Both the position numbers and the translations under genes were made by a program. Source: Rhopalosiphum padi (Eukaryota; Arthropoda; Insecta; Hemiptera; Aphididae). Taken from it: a stretch of DNA of 64,000 nt. The stretch's first letter is position 1, and each line of letters starts with the position of its first letter. The notes beneath the pieces are model-generated. The model was not told the origin of the DNA and did not search any database. It saw nothing but the letters and a program-made list of their open reading frames with translations. The stretch lies in the NCBI RefSeq assembly GCF_020882245.1, contig NC_083598.1:42507858-42571857 (forward strand). Reading direction: 5' to 3'. This document shows, one piece after another, positions 36,194-48,779 of this stretch.

Positions 36194-36908
36194 CAAGGTG
36201 AATCAGTAATCACCAAACAGTACCTTTTTTCTTTAAACGTAGAATACGCAAAAAATTTATTTTTTTGATATTTTACTATTTTGAATATTTTACTTAGACA
36301 ATGTTTTCAAATATTGTCGAGATTGTTTGTACTTACTATTTGAAGGATGCCATGTGAAGATACAAACTTCTCGTTTTCAAATGAGAATCCATTTTTACAA
36401 TAAATTATTTAGTGATTAATTGTTCTAAAAATGTTTAGGAGTTAAAATCAAAATTCTAACAAGTATATATTTTTTTAGTTAATTAACTTTGTTCAATATT
36501 AAAGATAATAAGCCCGTGATAATTGGTTTGGAAGGTATGAATATTTATAATTTGTAAATATAATATACTTCAAGTATAAATAGTATAATACAAGATCTAA
36601 TAATTAATACTGTATCCATTTAATACTTTTGTAAAACCATTTTTAAGGACTATTATCATTTATATACAGTTTAATAACTGAAAAACTACACGTTTGAATT
36701 TTGAATTAGATACCTATAAATAGATATCTATATACATCAACATTTAGCCAATAAATAGTTTACAGTAAAAATGAGTTTCTCATTTGTTAAACAGAGTTTG
36801 TAATTTTGTATGCCGTATGGTTACAGGAACAAATTGAAATGTCAGTAAATTCTTTGTTAAACGAAAAAAATGGGGGTGAGCATATTGTTCACAGTCGTCC
36901 TGTATAAT
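36194..36908. mobile_element. divergent copy of the CAGGGTGATTC-type DNA element
   Basis: The right edge, ggggtgagcatattgttcac followed by gtcctgtata, parallels the right edge of the cleaner element at 52599-52920 (gagtgagcatgcttggcgat, then accctgtata). The left edge (aaggtgaatca) is a degraded match. It is longer than the other copy, so it may be composite. Confidence 0.4.
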
Positions 36909-36944
36909 ATTTAATTATTATTACACACGTTAATCGCGAATTCA

Positions 36945-37579
36945 CGTTAAAAACGCGATCGCGGCCGCTAACAGGTCACGCACGTGCGTAGTGTGCATTT
37001 TATGCGGTAGATGTTGCCACAGTAATATCAATGACCACCACCACCACCACAACCACCACCACCGCCTTCGCCGTCGATATCAATCGTCGCGGCGTCATCT
37101 CTGGAAATCAGAACGGGCGGCGGAAAAGTTCTCTCTATTTTATACACATACACGACGGATACGCGCTCTCAACCGACATATAACGTGTGTAGACGTACGA
37201 TTTTTGCCCCCTCCAGTTCGAAACGTTTTTTCTCTGCGGACACATGTGGCGGCGGCGGCGTGTCCTTCCTGCGATCCCGATATTCGTCGTCGTCGTCGTC
37301 GGCTTCGGCTTCGGGAATCTCAAACGGCCCGCAGTAGTCGGCTACGGAACACGTGTCCGCTCGTGTCGTCCGTCCGTCGCCCGTCGGCTGACCCCCCATC
37401 GGCACGCACTTTACCCTCGCACCATCGATCTATTTATCATCGTCTCTCATACATATAACTATAATACTAATTTGGTAATAATGATTGTGTTTTACAAGTT
37501 TAATAACAATAATAGTTGTGCACACGATATTATCGTCAAGTCTGGTCGTTCGCGAGGTATCAGCTCTTCTCCGATCCCG
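36945..37579 (+). promoter_or_regulatory. CpG-rich island ending in a consensus splice donor
   Basis: The block is rich in CpG, CAC and CGT trinucleotide runs (caccaccaccaccacc near 37035; cgtcgtcgtcgtcgtcgg near 37285) and opens with the palindromes GCGATCGC and GCGGCCGC. Plus-strand open frames here (36991-37458, 37244-37771) are low-complexity and not credible proteins. GATCCCG|GTAAGA at 37579/37580 is a strong donor, so the block could be an untranslated first exon of a plus-strand gene continuing past the window. Confidence 0.35.
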
Positions 37580-40500
37580 GTAAGATTTTTTTTTCTCTCG
37601 TCGATTTCTTTACATATTATTATACACATTACTATAAATATAAACGATAACACTTATTGCATTACAATAATACAATATAATAATATTATATATTATGCAT
37701 GTGTACACGTTTATACAGAAATTACAATAACAGTGTCAATGCGATTGACGTTCTATAACGCCTATTTTTAATTTTAAATTATTTAGTATTATCATTATTA
37801 TTATTATTTATTATTAATTCTTCGATGTGACACTCGCTGAGATTTATTGTTGACAATTTTACAATGTTTTTAAACGCAGATCGCAATTAATGTTAAAAAT
37901 AATTTATGCTTACAACTATAATAGTGTCGCGTGTAGTTTATAAATATTGTTCGGTGTACAGCGATTCAATCCAATTCGTTATAATAGCAATCGATGTTTA
38001 TAGAAAAACTTTCGGTGCCAAATCGAGTCGCGTGCTACGGAAACGGCACGCTATGGCGCTATAGCTTATAATTTAAATAATAAATGATAATTTTTTCTTT
38101 CTTATTTAATTACGTTTTTGTATTATAGACGTTTTAGTGCTATTTTAGTCACGATTATTTTTATTATCATAATGATATGTATCAAAAGATTCAAGTGTTA
38201 AAACAAAAGGAACAGAAGAGTTATTAATTATCTTTCTAAATGTGGCTGTGGCATTATTCTAAAGCAGATATTATATAGTTGCAAGGTTGACGTTTCTGTC
38301 GATTATTCATTAACACGGTCCAAAATCTATGGTTAATGTTTTCATACGCGTTACTACACTTGTTAGTTATTGCATAACAATTAACATTAACCAGTTAACC
38401 GTACATTGTAATGAATTGGCGGCGTTTAAAAAAATGCATTATCTGAATCTGATATTATTTATGTTTAGTTTTTAATTAACAAAACGATTTTCTGTTTAGC
38501 GATCTAAAATATAATGCTTTTATTAAGTTTTAATATTTATTGTTATTAATGTATAATATGTCTATTCTATTCTTTAAAATATTATTATCTCATATTTTCT
38601 CGAACTTATTACTTATAGATAGCTAGTTAAAATCTGATTAACGTTATTGTGCTCTATCCAAATCCAACACGGTTCTTATAATATTATGTAAATATAATAA
38701 TATGTTAATGTCGCCACACTATTGCCGCTCATGTAGAAGAGTTCTTGTTACTTTTGTCCGAGACCGACGGGTTTGTTATTATTTTCGTGTTCTCTATTGG
38801 CAGGTGAAAACTTGCAGGGGTCGGGTCTATATGTCCTTACTTCTCAGGTGACAATGTTTTTTTTATCTTCACCCGAAAGATCAGAGCACGTTTAGTAAAC
38901 GCATATTACGCGCATTATAATATTAAATGTACATAAACATATAATCATAATATATTGGTTCGTTTTTTTAATAACTGTTAATAATTATTATTGCGCTGCG
39001 GACATATTATAATGCTCAAATCGTATGCCAGCTCAGACTCTCCTTGCAAACACCAACCAGGTGTTCTCACCAAAACTGGTCACATGACGCATCTGTCCCT
39101 ACTGACACTAGTACAGTATTTAAATATATATTATTGTATATTATATAATATGTGTACTAGCTACTTCGTCTTTTGTGAACATCGCCTTCAGATAACGTAT
39201 ACTTTTTCGTATTCCATAAGTAATAATCCCAGGTATTCCATTCAAACGTTTCCGCCCCGCGTAACGCGATATGCAGTGTATTATGTTCACATTAACTCCC
39301 CTCCGATAAAATTTCGAAATTGGGTTAGAAAAAAAAATAACAATATCAAAACGTTTCAACCTCCAATCTTGTATTTAGTATTGCCGTGTCGGACGTGACA
39401 AAACTGCTTGCCGCACATCTGCATAATAAAATCATCATTGCTTATTATATTCGACTTGCATAATACATTTATATCGTGCTTTTATGTTAGGGCGTTGTAT
39501 AATATGTTATATGTATTAAATTATATAATAATTATAGTTATTATTTATCAATAAATATTATTTGCGTTTACTTTGTATTCGTGAATCGCCGTCTTAATGT
39601 CCTTATTTGCCAATATTGTATACCAGATTTTAGATTTTCGTCCAATGTCATCTAGTATCTATATCCTATAAAGTATGTATAAATACTTAAATATAAAGGT
39701 ATTCAATGTACCTATATGGGTTTATTGTTTATTTTATATATGTATACAGTGTTCAGTAACACATTAGGTATTGACCATATTCTCGCACAGATTAGGAACT
39801 GCCATACGTACAATCCAAGTAGAACATTTCCACGGGGTTCATTATAGCCTACTTGCCAGTCGCGTCTTTTACTAAGTTAACTTCATAATACTGCTTCAAT
39901 GATATTTTTAACCACTAAAAAAAATATTATGATTTTCGTCATTTCTATGTGTATATAAATATATTATATTATATATTAGGTACCTACCTATACACGAAGA
40001 TAAGCCGATTTTCGGAGACAATCCTCATGTCGTCCCACTTGTCTACTCGTTAATACCGATTTATTTCCGAAGAAATTATGTCACAACTTCCACTAGGGTG
40101 GTATACAGGGTGTATACAGTGTTCCTATATATACCAGTCATGAGACCATTCGATATAATGATACGTTGTGTTCTGTGATATGTTTATAATATATACCCGT
40201 CGATGGGAGGCTCAAGACGTTTAATATCTAATTTTTTTTATGGACGTTTATTATGTAAACATCAAATTATGTATCCAATGGACGATGACAAAAACAAAGG
40301 ATTTAAAGGAAGCTCATATACGACGCCGAGCCCCGTGCGTACAGGAAACCTCGCCCATTCTATACAAACTCAATTGCCGGATCACGTCTGCCGGCTGTCG
40401 TCGAGAAATGTTAAACCGCTATAATGTATATCTGGTGACCCATTTTCCTTAGTAAAATTAGGAAAAAAAATATTATATTATAGATTTCAATTGTAATAGC

Positions 40501-43500
40501 AACGTGTACATTAATCGGATTCAATAATTGTGCATGTACATAATACATAAATACATGCGATAATTTCGATATTTATTTATTTAAATTTAATAATATTAAG
40601 TTTATTAAGTTTTTTCAATTATTTATTCTATTATACTAGAGTATTGGCTATTCAGATCTCAGACAAAATCAACGGAGGTCCAGATATTTTTAGTATTTTA
40701 TTTAAACTGTCTTTAAATAAACCTTTTAAATTTTAATACCGCTATACAACAGAAACAGCATATTATTTATAAAACGTTTACTATTTCACGTGTTTTCTGT
40801 CCTGTGGGGTATGACCCGTTGTAAACATTATGTTTTCACGAGTAGGTTATATTATGTATATAATAGAAAATCATTCTTTTCAACCTTGCATTGTATTATA
40901 AATCACAGCTATCAACAAACAATGTTCTTACCTGTTAGTCGTTGTTTATTATGTTTGACTTGAACAAATATTGGCTTATGTATAATTCGTATATTCATTT
41001 ACTAACTAAAAACAAGAACGCGGACGAGCGAGCAAATATTTCCTGTACATTAGGGTCCACCGAATAGGTTTTCATAATCATATAATAATACTAATATAAT
41101 TGAAATTTCGGGATTAAAATTAGAAAATCAAATCAAAAGAAATAAAATGGTACTTAACAATCTATAAATTTATATAATTATATAATTATTAATATAGCTG
41201 TAAATCATAAAATATATTTTTTATTATATGAAACCAGTCTAATAATTGTCTATGGTGTCTGCTGTAATTCCGTAGGCGTTATCAAGAATTCGAATTTTTA
41301 CCTTTAGGACTAAACCAATGAGATTATTTTGAACAACCAATCGAATCGGATACTGAATTCTGTATACTGATGTATTCGCACCCACCGCAAAAAGGTTTGT
41401 CTGATTTTAATTAGTAGTATCTCTAAGTATCTTGTTATAATTGAATTATGTAATAATTCTATTATACAATATCTTATAATAATAGTTGATTGATAACGCT
41501 ATTGGATTGACAATAATATTTTTATTCTACTTATTAGTTAGTTATTAGTTATTACTTATTTATATTAATAAATATTTAGATTTGTGCAATTTGTATTTAG
41601 TTTACAAAAAATAAATTATTACTAGTACAATTTACATCGAAAAGCAAATATTTTTTTTTCTTAACTGACGCTTTTTATATGTCGAATATCGAATGATTTT
41701 TAGGTAGATCATTAAACATTAATTTAAAAAAACTCATCAATATCATTAAAATAGTTTTTCTTTTTACGCCCGTAATGTTTATATATTATTTTAGATAACG
41801 ACAAGAATTGTATTTATTTATAAATATTTAGTAATATTTGTTTTCAAATTTTCAAATCGCACTTGTCAATAGAGAATGTTTATATTACTATACTCTATCT
41901 TTGCTATCCTGTGCAAATGTTATTTATAAGTATATTTATGTTCAAACAGTTCAAACATAATTTTTGTCATTTATTGGCTTTTGGTTCATGCACATTTAAT
42001 GTGAGTGAATTGAAGTGTTGACTTGTTAAAATATTTGAGATAAACATTTTTTCTCCTTTAAGCGTGTGTTGGTATTATGGATATTTTGACCAGAAGTGTA
42101 TTATATTGGAGTTTAACGCCAACGACATTCGATGCCTGTTGGGTTCCTTGAATGGCGATTTCTCTTCGTTTGTGGAAACGCCGTCTGAAGGGTGAGTGCC
42201 AGCAGGTAGCTTGCTTTCATTTAATCTGGGTCCAAAATTCCTGAACCCAATGTCCGAGCAAAAAAAGAAAGAAAAAGAGACCTTCAAATATATTGCTCTG
42301 ATTTTTGTTCAAAGAAGATAAATACAATGTCAGATATTCAGGTATAAGGTATAACACGTGTTTTGTTGTTGGGATGAAATATGTACGAGTATAATGCCTG
42401 TTATACTAGTCCCTATATACCAATACCACCATAGTTCGTACAAAAAATAAAAATGAAAAAATGTTTTCAATTTATATAGTTTCTTAAAAATGCCCTGCTC
42501 TTTGGTCACCACGACATTGCAGTGCATGATAAAATGTTATAATTTATATAATTAAATTGATAGTCCATGAAATCCGAACGCAAACGTCCGGAACGGATGG
42601 CTTTACATTTCCTATTAAGTTACAAGTGATAGTTGTTTATGGAACATGTGACAGTAAAACAAAATAATAATAATAACAATAATATCCACCAATTTTTGAC
42701 ATAAAGTTTTATTTTTAAAAAGCACACGAGAAAGGTCATATACAATTCTTCTTTCAAAAGAAGATAACGCCAAGCTACATTATACGTATTATTACGTACA
42801 CATACGCGAGTTTAATGACACTCGTAGAGGTCATTGGCGACACGAGTTCCAGAAATTTTACAAATCGCTCTGTCCGGATATTCGATAACGTCGATAATAT
42901 GACACATCGGTTTGACAAAGGTCTTTTGTAATATATTATATGTGTACATACTCGATAGTCGTAACTCGTAACTCATGCACTAGTGGACTACCCTCGGTCG
43001 TAAAAATTTAAAAATATGTCGTAAAAACTAGTTATATACCACTATTATAATATTGTAGTTTTCTATTTTTTCTTTAACCGCCTATTTAGTGAACTCGGTA
43101 CAGAGACATTTTTTTTTAGAATTATTTTTGGTGGTATAAAAGTATATTCTTTATATTCCAACGTATGTTACACTTGTCTACCTAATACGTACTGAGGGTC
43201 TTGTCTATATATTATATTGTAACAATGGTTTTTTTTTCATTTTGATGGCGTTACCCCAAATGTTATAGTATCTACGTATTAATGTTTATACTGTAATAAT
43301 AATGCATAATATGGTGAGCGATTATATGCATATCTTGTTTGTTTGTAAACTGCTTCTACGAGTCGGTGACATATTTTAAATAATGGGAATTGCAAAATAA
43401 ACCAATCGTCGGATCGCCGTTATTTTTTGCGTGCATTTTCCTATAGTTGAATTATGCAACAGGTAGATAATATAAAGAATAACCGATATATATATCCGTA

Positions 43501-45170
43501 TATCGATTGGCTGTACCTATATATATATATCAAATGTATTTGATAAATAAATTATGTTTAGAAAAACATCGAATTTGACACGAAAAACATTGCATAATCG
43601 CCACAGGTCGTTGGCACCATCTCTCGGCGTTTTCGAATTATTCTTACCCACTTAATATTATTTTGTTTTTAAACCTAAAATGTGTGTATACCTTCATCAT
43701 TTATTAATTTACATATTATTATCCCCGTATTATATGTTTATGTATTAGGCATAGGTACGTAGTTTATAAATCATATTTTACAATCTTAAATTTCAAATGC
43801 ATATTGTTTGTGTACAATTTGAGAATTAGTATCATACGTTTTTGGGATTGGATAAATAATACAAATTCATATAGCTAAGCAATACCTGTATATTATACCC
43901 ATACACAGACGATTGAAATAAAAGCAGCGTTATTCAATATAAACTTCATTAAAAATCCAAGCGTTGTTTAACTTTTGTGTTTAAGTATTAACATAAACTT
44001 TATACGTATATGTATACTTTATACGACTGTGTTTAGTGCAGTGTGTATGGCACTATATGGCAGTTCTTTATTTTTTGAATTTAAATTGAATCTTTAAATT
44101 TTGATTTATAACATATTAAAGGCTGTTCATATTATTTCAGTAGTTATAAACTTATTAAATATGTATAATCTTTATACATTAGGTAGTTTAAGAAGTAGCT
44201 AATACAGCATAATATAACGTGAGCCGTGTACAATAAATAGGTAATGAAAATATTTACCTTTAATATTAAAATTATTTCACCTATGTCTTAGCAATACCAT
44301 TACTATAGGTGTATATTATGATAAATAGGTACCTACTTAATTAATTGTATAGTTTGTATAGATTATAGACATAAATACGTAATGCTTTAGATTTTAACCT
44401 GTGAAAAACGTGTACATAGTATAATAATTGTCTACGTGGAATACTGATAAAAACCAATTATGTTCTATTTAAATAAAATATAGACCACCAACTTTTATTG
44501 ATTTAACATTATAAAGCTTACATTTAAATGATTATATCATTATAAATCATACATTTTTAGTGTTATAGTAAAATTGATCGAGGTTATAGACTTATAATAA
44601 TTAATACACTTGTATTTATACTGTGATATATATATATATATACGTTATACGTTTAAGTTGTAATACAGTTATCTAAGTCCAAATCATACTTATCATTGGG
44701 GATGTCAGTTAATACTTAATACGAATAGAAACCTTGGTATACATATACAATATGATCTATGAAATTATTAATTGGCATTATAACAGATGGGCCCACATTA
44801 CAGGACATATATGACGTAAAACAAAGACAACATCTAAATTTAGTTGTGTAATAAAATTATAATTTTTATTTACTGTAACATTTAGTATTATTTAAATTAA
44901 TAAAATGACATATTGTAGTCAAAATAAAACCCTAAATATTTAAATTGTTTTTATTATTATTTCAATTTTAATATTTTTGTATGTCTTGATTGGGTAACCT
45001 TTGCCGTTACTAGCATCATTATTATAATAAATCCCCAAGTTGAAAGTTGATGGATTGTCCGATTGTTTAGTATTGTCATCCTTGGTCATTGACTAAAGTG
45101 AAATTGAGTAATAATTGTGAGTAAGGACTTAGTTTTAACCAATAGGGAAGTGTTATTTGGATAAAAAAAA
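37580..45170. other. AT-rich desert with scattered moderate-GC patches
   Basis: No supported gene. Open frames at 38991-39398 and 40203-40452 have no recognisable domain and no matching exons. A moderate-GC patch at about 42100-42260 carries a 70-codon minus-strand frame that I could not assign. Confidence 0.45.
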
Positions 45171-45174
45171 ATAC

Positions 45175-45179
<5 letters not shown>

Positions 45180-45204
<25 letters not shown>
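45180..45204. repeat. (AAT)n microsatellite
   Basis: Uninterrupted AAT run of about eight units, immediately upstream of the possible LTR end at 45218. Confidence 0.85.
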
Positions 45205-45205
<1 letters not shown>

Positions 45206-45217
45206 GTTGCTTCCTAC

Positions 45218-45400
45218 CAAGGGGGAGAGTGTGTGTTGTAAGAACGTATACTATAAGCTTGTAATGCAATGAACAGGAGGCCGATAATAATAAAAAGGAG
45301 CAGATGTATGAGGAGTTTCATAATCAGCTACGGTTGGCCAACAACTCGGCGACAGATGGTAATGGGTCCGAAGGAATAGTTTTTTTATACGCATCCCTTT
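45218..45400 (+). mobile_element. possible polypurine tract and LTR start of a decayed retroelement
   Basis: accaagggggagag followed by TGTTGTAAGAACG looks like a retrotransposon polypurine tract abutting a TG-starting LTR (Copia-type arrangement). No coding remnant of an upstream polyprotein is visible and the LTR end was not found. The GC level of the next 150 bases differs from the flanks. Confidence 0.3.
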
Positions 45401-45409
45401 AGAGTTCAT

Positions 45410-47150
45410 CCATCTTCATTCAATATTTTTTTAAATATTACACTCATTAAAAACCAAAGATCAATACAATTATTAAATGTGTGATAGATAAAATAAATAA
45501 TATATTATTATAATAATTTGTAAAATGTGGTTACCGCGTATAGTTGACCGTATAATAAAGTAGTATTATAATATACTGTATATACGTATAGTGCAAGCGT
45601 GCTGTGGGCAACTAGTTGATTCGTATTATTATAACGTATATGATGATCACACGTGAATTTGCATTTGTAGGTCAGAGTCATCAACAAATTAATTATTTTG
45701 ATGATACGAAAGTCGGGGAATAATTAATAAGACTTGTGGAATATATAATATTTAAATTATTTGATTTTGTTTGATATGCATGATGTAAAATAATATAACA
45801 AAATATTTTGTATTTATTTATTACAATAAACTTTGCTTAAAATTGAATTATCACGCAAAACCAATTGAGAAATAATTTTAGTCTCGATATAAATTCTTAA
45901 TTTCTTCTCACAATGAAATATTGAGCAATATGATGTTAGAAATGCAATTGTCTAATCGGGCGTTAAACAATTGAGCTCGTGTGTAGCCGTGTAGGATAAA
46001 ACTGATTATATGTGTTGTGTTGAGTACCGGCTATCTTGATTAAACCTGATAGTTTCATACAAATTGTGATAGTAAAAAGTATGTTTTCACATACTCACAT
46101 CGTGCGGATTAATACATTAGGTATATTTTAACCAGTAACGCATAAAACTTATAATTTATAATGATTTATATTAAATATTTTTATGAAAATGAATATTAGT
46201 GTATTTTTTCTTTAGGTCTTGTACTCTTGTTGTTTTTCGATTTGAACTTATTTCTTCACTGTTATACATAAAGTACAGTTTGACATGCCGCAACTATAAA
46301 ATAGTTTTTCGAAGAGTAAAGAATATTTTATCTGTACGTGCATAAGTTGCTTTCTGGTGTCTCGCGGAAAATTACGTTTTTATAGTTTTAATAATAAAAA
46401 GTGTGTAAGCACCTACACTGTACTGCACCATTATGATTCAAATAAATAATAATTTCATCGCGAGTAAATAAATCTGATGTAATACAATACTTTTTGCATT
46501 ATTTTTTAATAAAGAAAATTAATTTCACGATGCGTTTCGTAATCAAAATGTCGAATCGAGTTTTCCCCTATTCGCATATTATATATGTATTTATACGCTG
46601 TGAATTTTTTTTTGTTCTCCATAAATTTTGCAACGCTCGTCGTCGGCTGATAACAACAACAACAATAATAATAATAATAATGAAAAAAAGAGTTGTGCAA
46701 ATAAATATTCACCCTCAAAGCCTCTGCGTAGTGTTCAATGTCACGTAATCGAGTCCCCGTATTTCAATTTTCGAAATGGACCTTTATCGGTGTAATAATG
46801 TCCCTTTAATGGTCCAGCCGTCACGAGGGTTTTGAAACGATCATCAAGACGAATCTGCTCTCTAAAAAAAAAAAAATATAAAAATCTACACCTCCCCTCA
46901 ATAAAGTCATTTTCATACAGTCGTGAAGTATGAACGAAATAAAAAAGTTTCCGGGGTGTTTCTATCGTGGGGTGGCGCAATAGCATAATACATAATATAT
47001 TAAATTTTTTACCGATCGAGAATGTTTTATTACATACTTTATACATCATTCAATATATTATATAACGCGTGATGTAGACCATGATCCATGGTTTTTGAAA
47101 AAATATAAATTACATAGCAATATCGTTTACGCGGTGAATGAAACACCCTC
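45410..47150. other. AT-rich DNA without a supported gene
   Basis: Open frames at 46494-46748 and 46741-47049 are short and unrecognised. Confidence 0.45.
46652..46681. repeat. compound (AAC)n(AAT)n microsatellite
   Basis: An AAC run passes directly into an AAT run of similar length. Confidence 0.85.
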
Positions 47151-47154
47151 TTCG

Positions 47155-47500
47155 GCTTTTACTAAGCCCGCAAACATTAGAATATGTTGTCAGCGGTTTC
47201 GTCGCGCGCACGCGCGCTCTTATCGATCATGATTCATGACCGATGACAGATTATTCGCGCGGTCCAGGTGCGGGCGGAACTCGTATCGCAGAGTCGTGGT
47301 GTATTGGCTTCGAAAATCGAATAAAATCGAAGCGAAAATACTGTTCGGGTCCAAATATGCAGCAGATGCTTTTTCGGTGGTTCCCATTATATTATTATTG
47401 TGTTTCATCTGCCGGGCGGCGTGCACACGTCGACTGCTGCGGGATTGTTTGTTTTGCCGCTGCTGCGGTGTTCCGATATAACCAATAACGCACGTACCTC
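47155..47500. promoter_or_regulatory. CpG-rich island
   Basis: The island is dense in CpG (cgcgcgcacgcgcgctc near 47201) within AT-rich flanks. Overlapping open frames on both strands (47220-47488) are what GC-rich DNA gives by chance, and none shows a domain. It could be a promoter or untranslated exon. Confidence 0.3.
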
Positions 47501-48059
47501 CCCACGACGACGCATGTACGACATCGATAAAACTGCATTATGATTTCGTATATATGTTTGGGAAATTCGATAATGTCGATTTAATAAATAAACTACTATA
47601 CGTGATGCGTTTATATTTGATTCCATGAAAAAATGAGTTGAACTGAATGTTATGTATTATAAAAACTCGTGAATAGCTCTGTATCACGTGCTTGCTGTAC
47701 TTTGTTGTATTATTCTTGCAATTTCCCGGGTATAATTCATTCTTGAATACATATATTAAAAAAATTACTATAAATAAACGTGCCCACTCTTTATTTCTTC
47801 ACTAGATAAAAATTTGTTATGTTTAAGTATGTATATAGAGTGGGCGATGCATTATATTATAGTCACTACCTATAGTGAGTATTTGGGGGAACTTAATGCA
47901 AAAAAAAATCCGAGCGTTCGCGGTCACTTATTATTCTTCCTTTACGTACATATTTTATTATCTTTCTATGCAGTTGTATACACGAGAGGTATATATATAA
48001 TATAATGTATAAATATGTAGGTATCACATCATGAAAATAAATATTTTGAGAAACCATTG

Positions 48060-48770
48060 GACGGCGGCAGTTGTTTCCGTTACGAAAATCGCACTCGCAG
48101 TCGGCTGCCGTAATAATACATAATATAATATATTATGTGCGCAGTATAAATCGTAGTAGGGGGTGTGTGCGCGCACTCTCGTCCACGCGGTATCGTAGGG
48201 GTGGCGCGTACGCCCCGCAGAGGGGTTGGCTCTGCAGAGAACGCGTTTCACGTGCGGCGCGTTGTCAACTGGGGCGGGCACCGCGATGACGACCACCACC
48301 ACTTCTACTTTATATATATATATATATATATAATAATGTGTATAATATGCGTTACCGAAAACCTTCGAATTTCTCACGCATGGAGAGGGGTGCAACCGGA
48401 GCGCCGACACTGCCGCGCGAACTCGTTGTTTTGGTTGCGCACCGCGTGTTCGTGTTTACAATATTATTATTATTATTATTGTACACGTATACCTATATTA
48501 TACGCGTTTATTCTACTCTTCTATACGCAGCTCATCGAAACTACCCTCTGGTGCTGTTGCTGCGAGGAGGCCGCGCGCATCCCAACCGGCGATCTGTTGT
48601 CCCAGGTTATGGGCGTGCGGGTGCGTGCGTGCGGTGATCGTTCGCTACCCGCTCTGCTGCGCTGTCGCCGTTTTTATTTCGTTTGCGATTGTCGTCCGCA
48701 ACACCAACATCATCACCACCACGTCGCTCCGACGATTCGAACCGCGTTCTCTTAGCAAAACACAATTTTA
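48060..48770. promoter_or_regulatory. CpG-rich island, largest in the window
   Basis: About 700 bases of raised GC and CpG interrupted by a (TA)n run at 48309-48332 and an ATT run at 48461-48480. A 196-codon plus-strand frame (48165-48755) translates mostly into low-complexity Tyr, Cys, His and Arg and crosses both microsatellites, so it is not treated as a protein. Untranslated exon or regulatory DNA is more likely. Confidence 0.35.
48309..48332. repeat. (TA)n microsatellite
   Basis: Uninterrupted TA run of about eleven units inside the CpG-rich island. Confidence 0.85.
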
Positions 48771-48779
48771 AAACCCGTG

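Noticed and set aside
36991..37458. 155-codon plus-strand open frame with a poly-His run
   Set aside because: It is low-complexity (CAC, CGT and CGG runs), overlaps open frames on the other strand, and has no domain. This is typical of CpG-rich non-coding DNA.
40085..40130. tatacagggtgtatacag phrase resembling the TATACAGGGTGA element ends
   Set aside because: It is a short palindrome-like phrase with no partner end at a plausible distance.
48165..48755. 196-codon plus-strand open frame, the longest outside the dynein gene
   Set aside because: It runs through a (TA)n and an ATT microsatellite, giving Tyr/Ile repeats; it has no domain, and competing frames exist on both strands.
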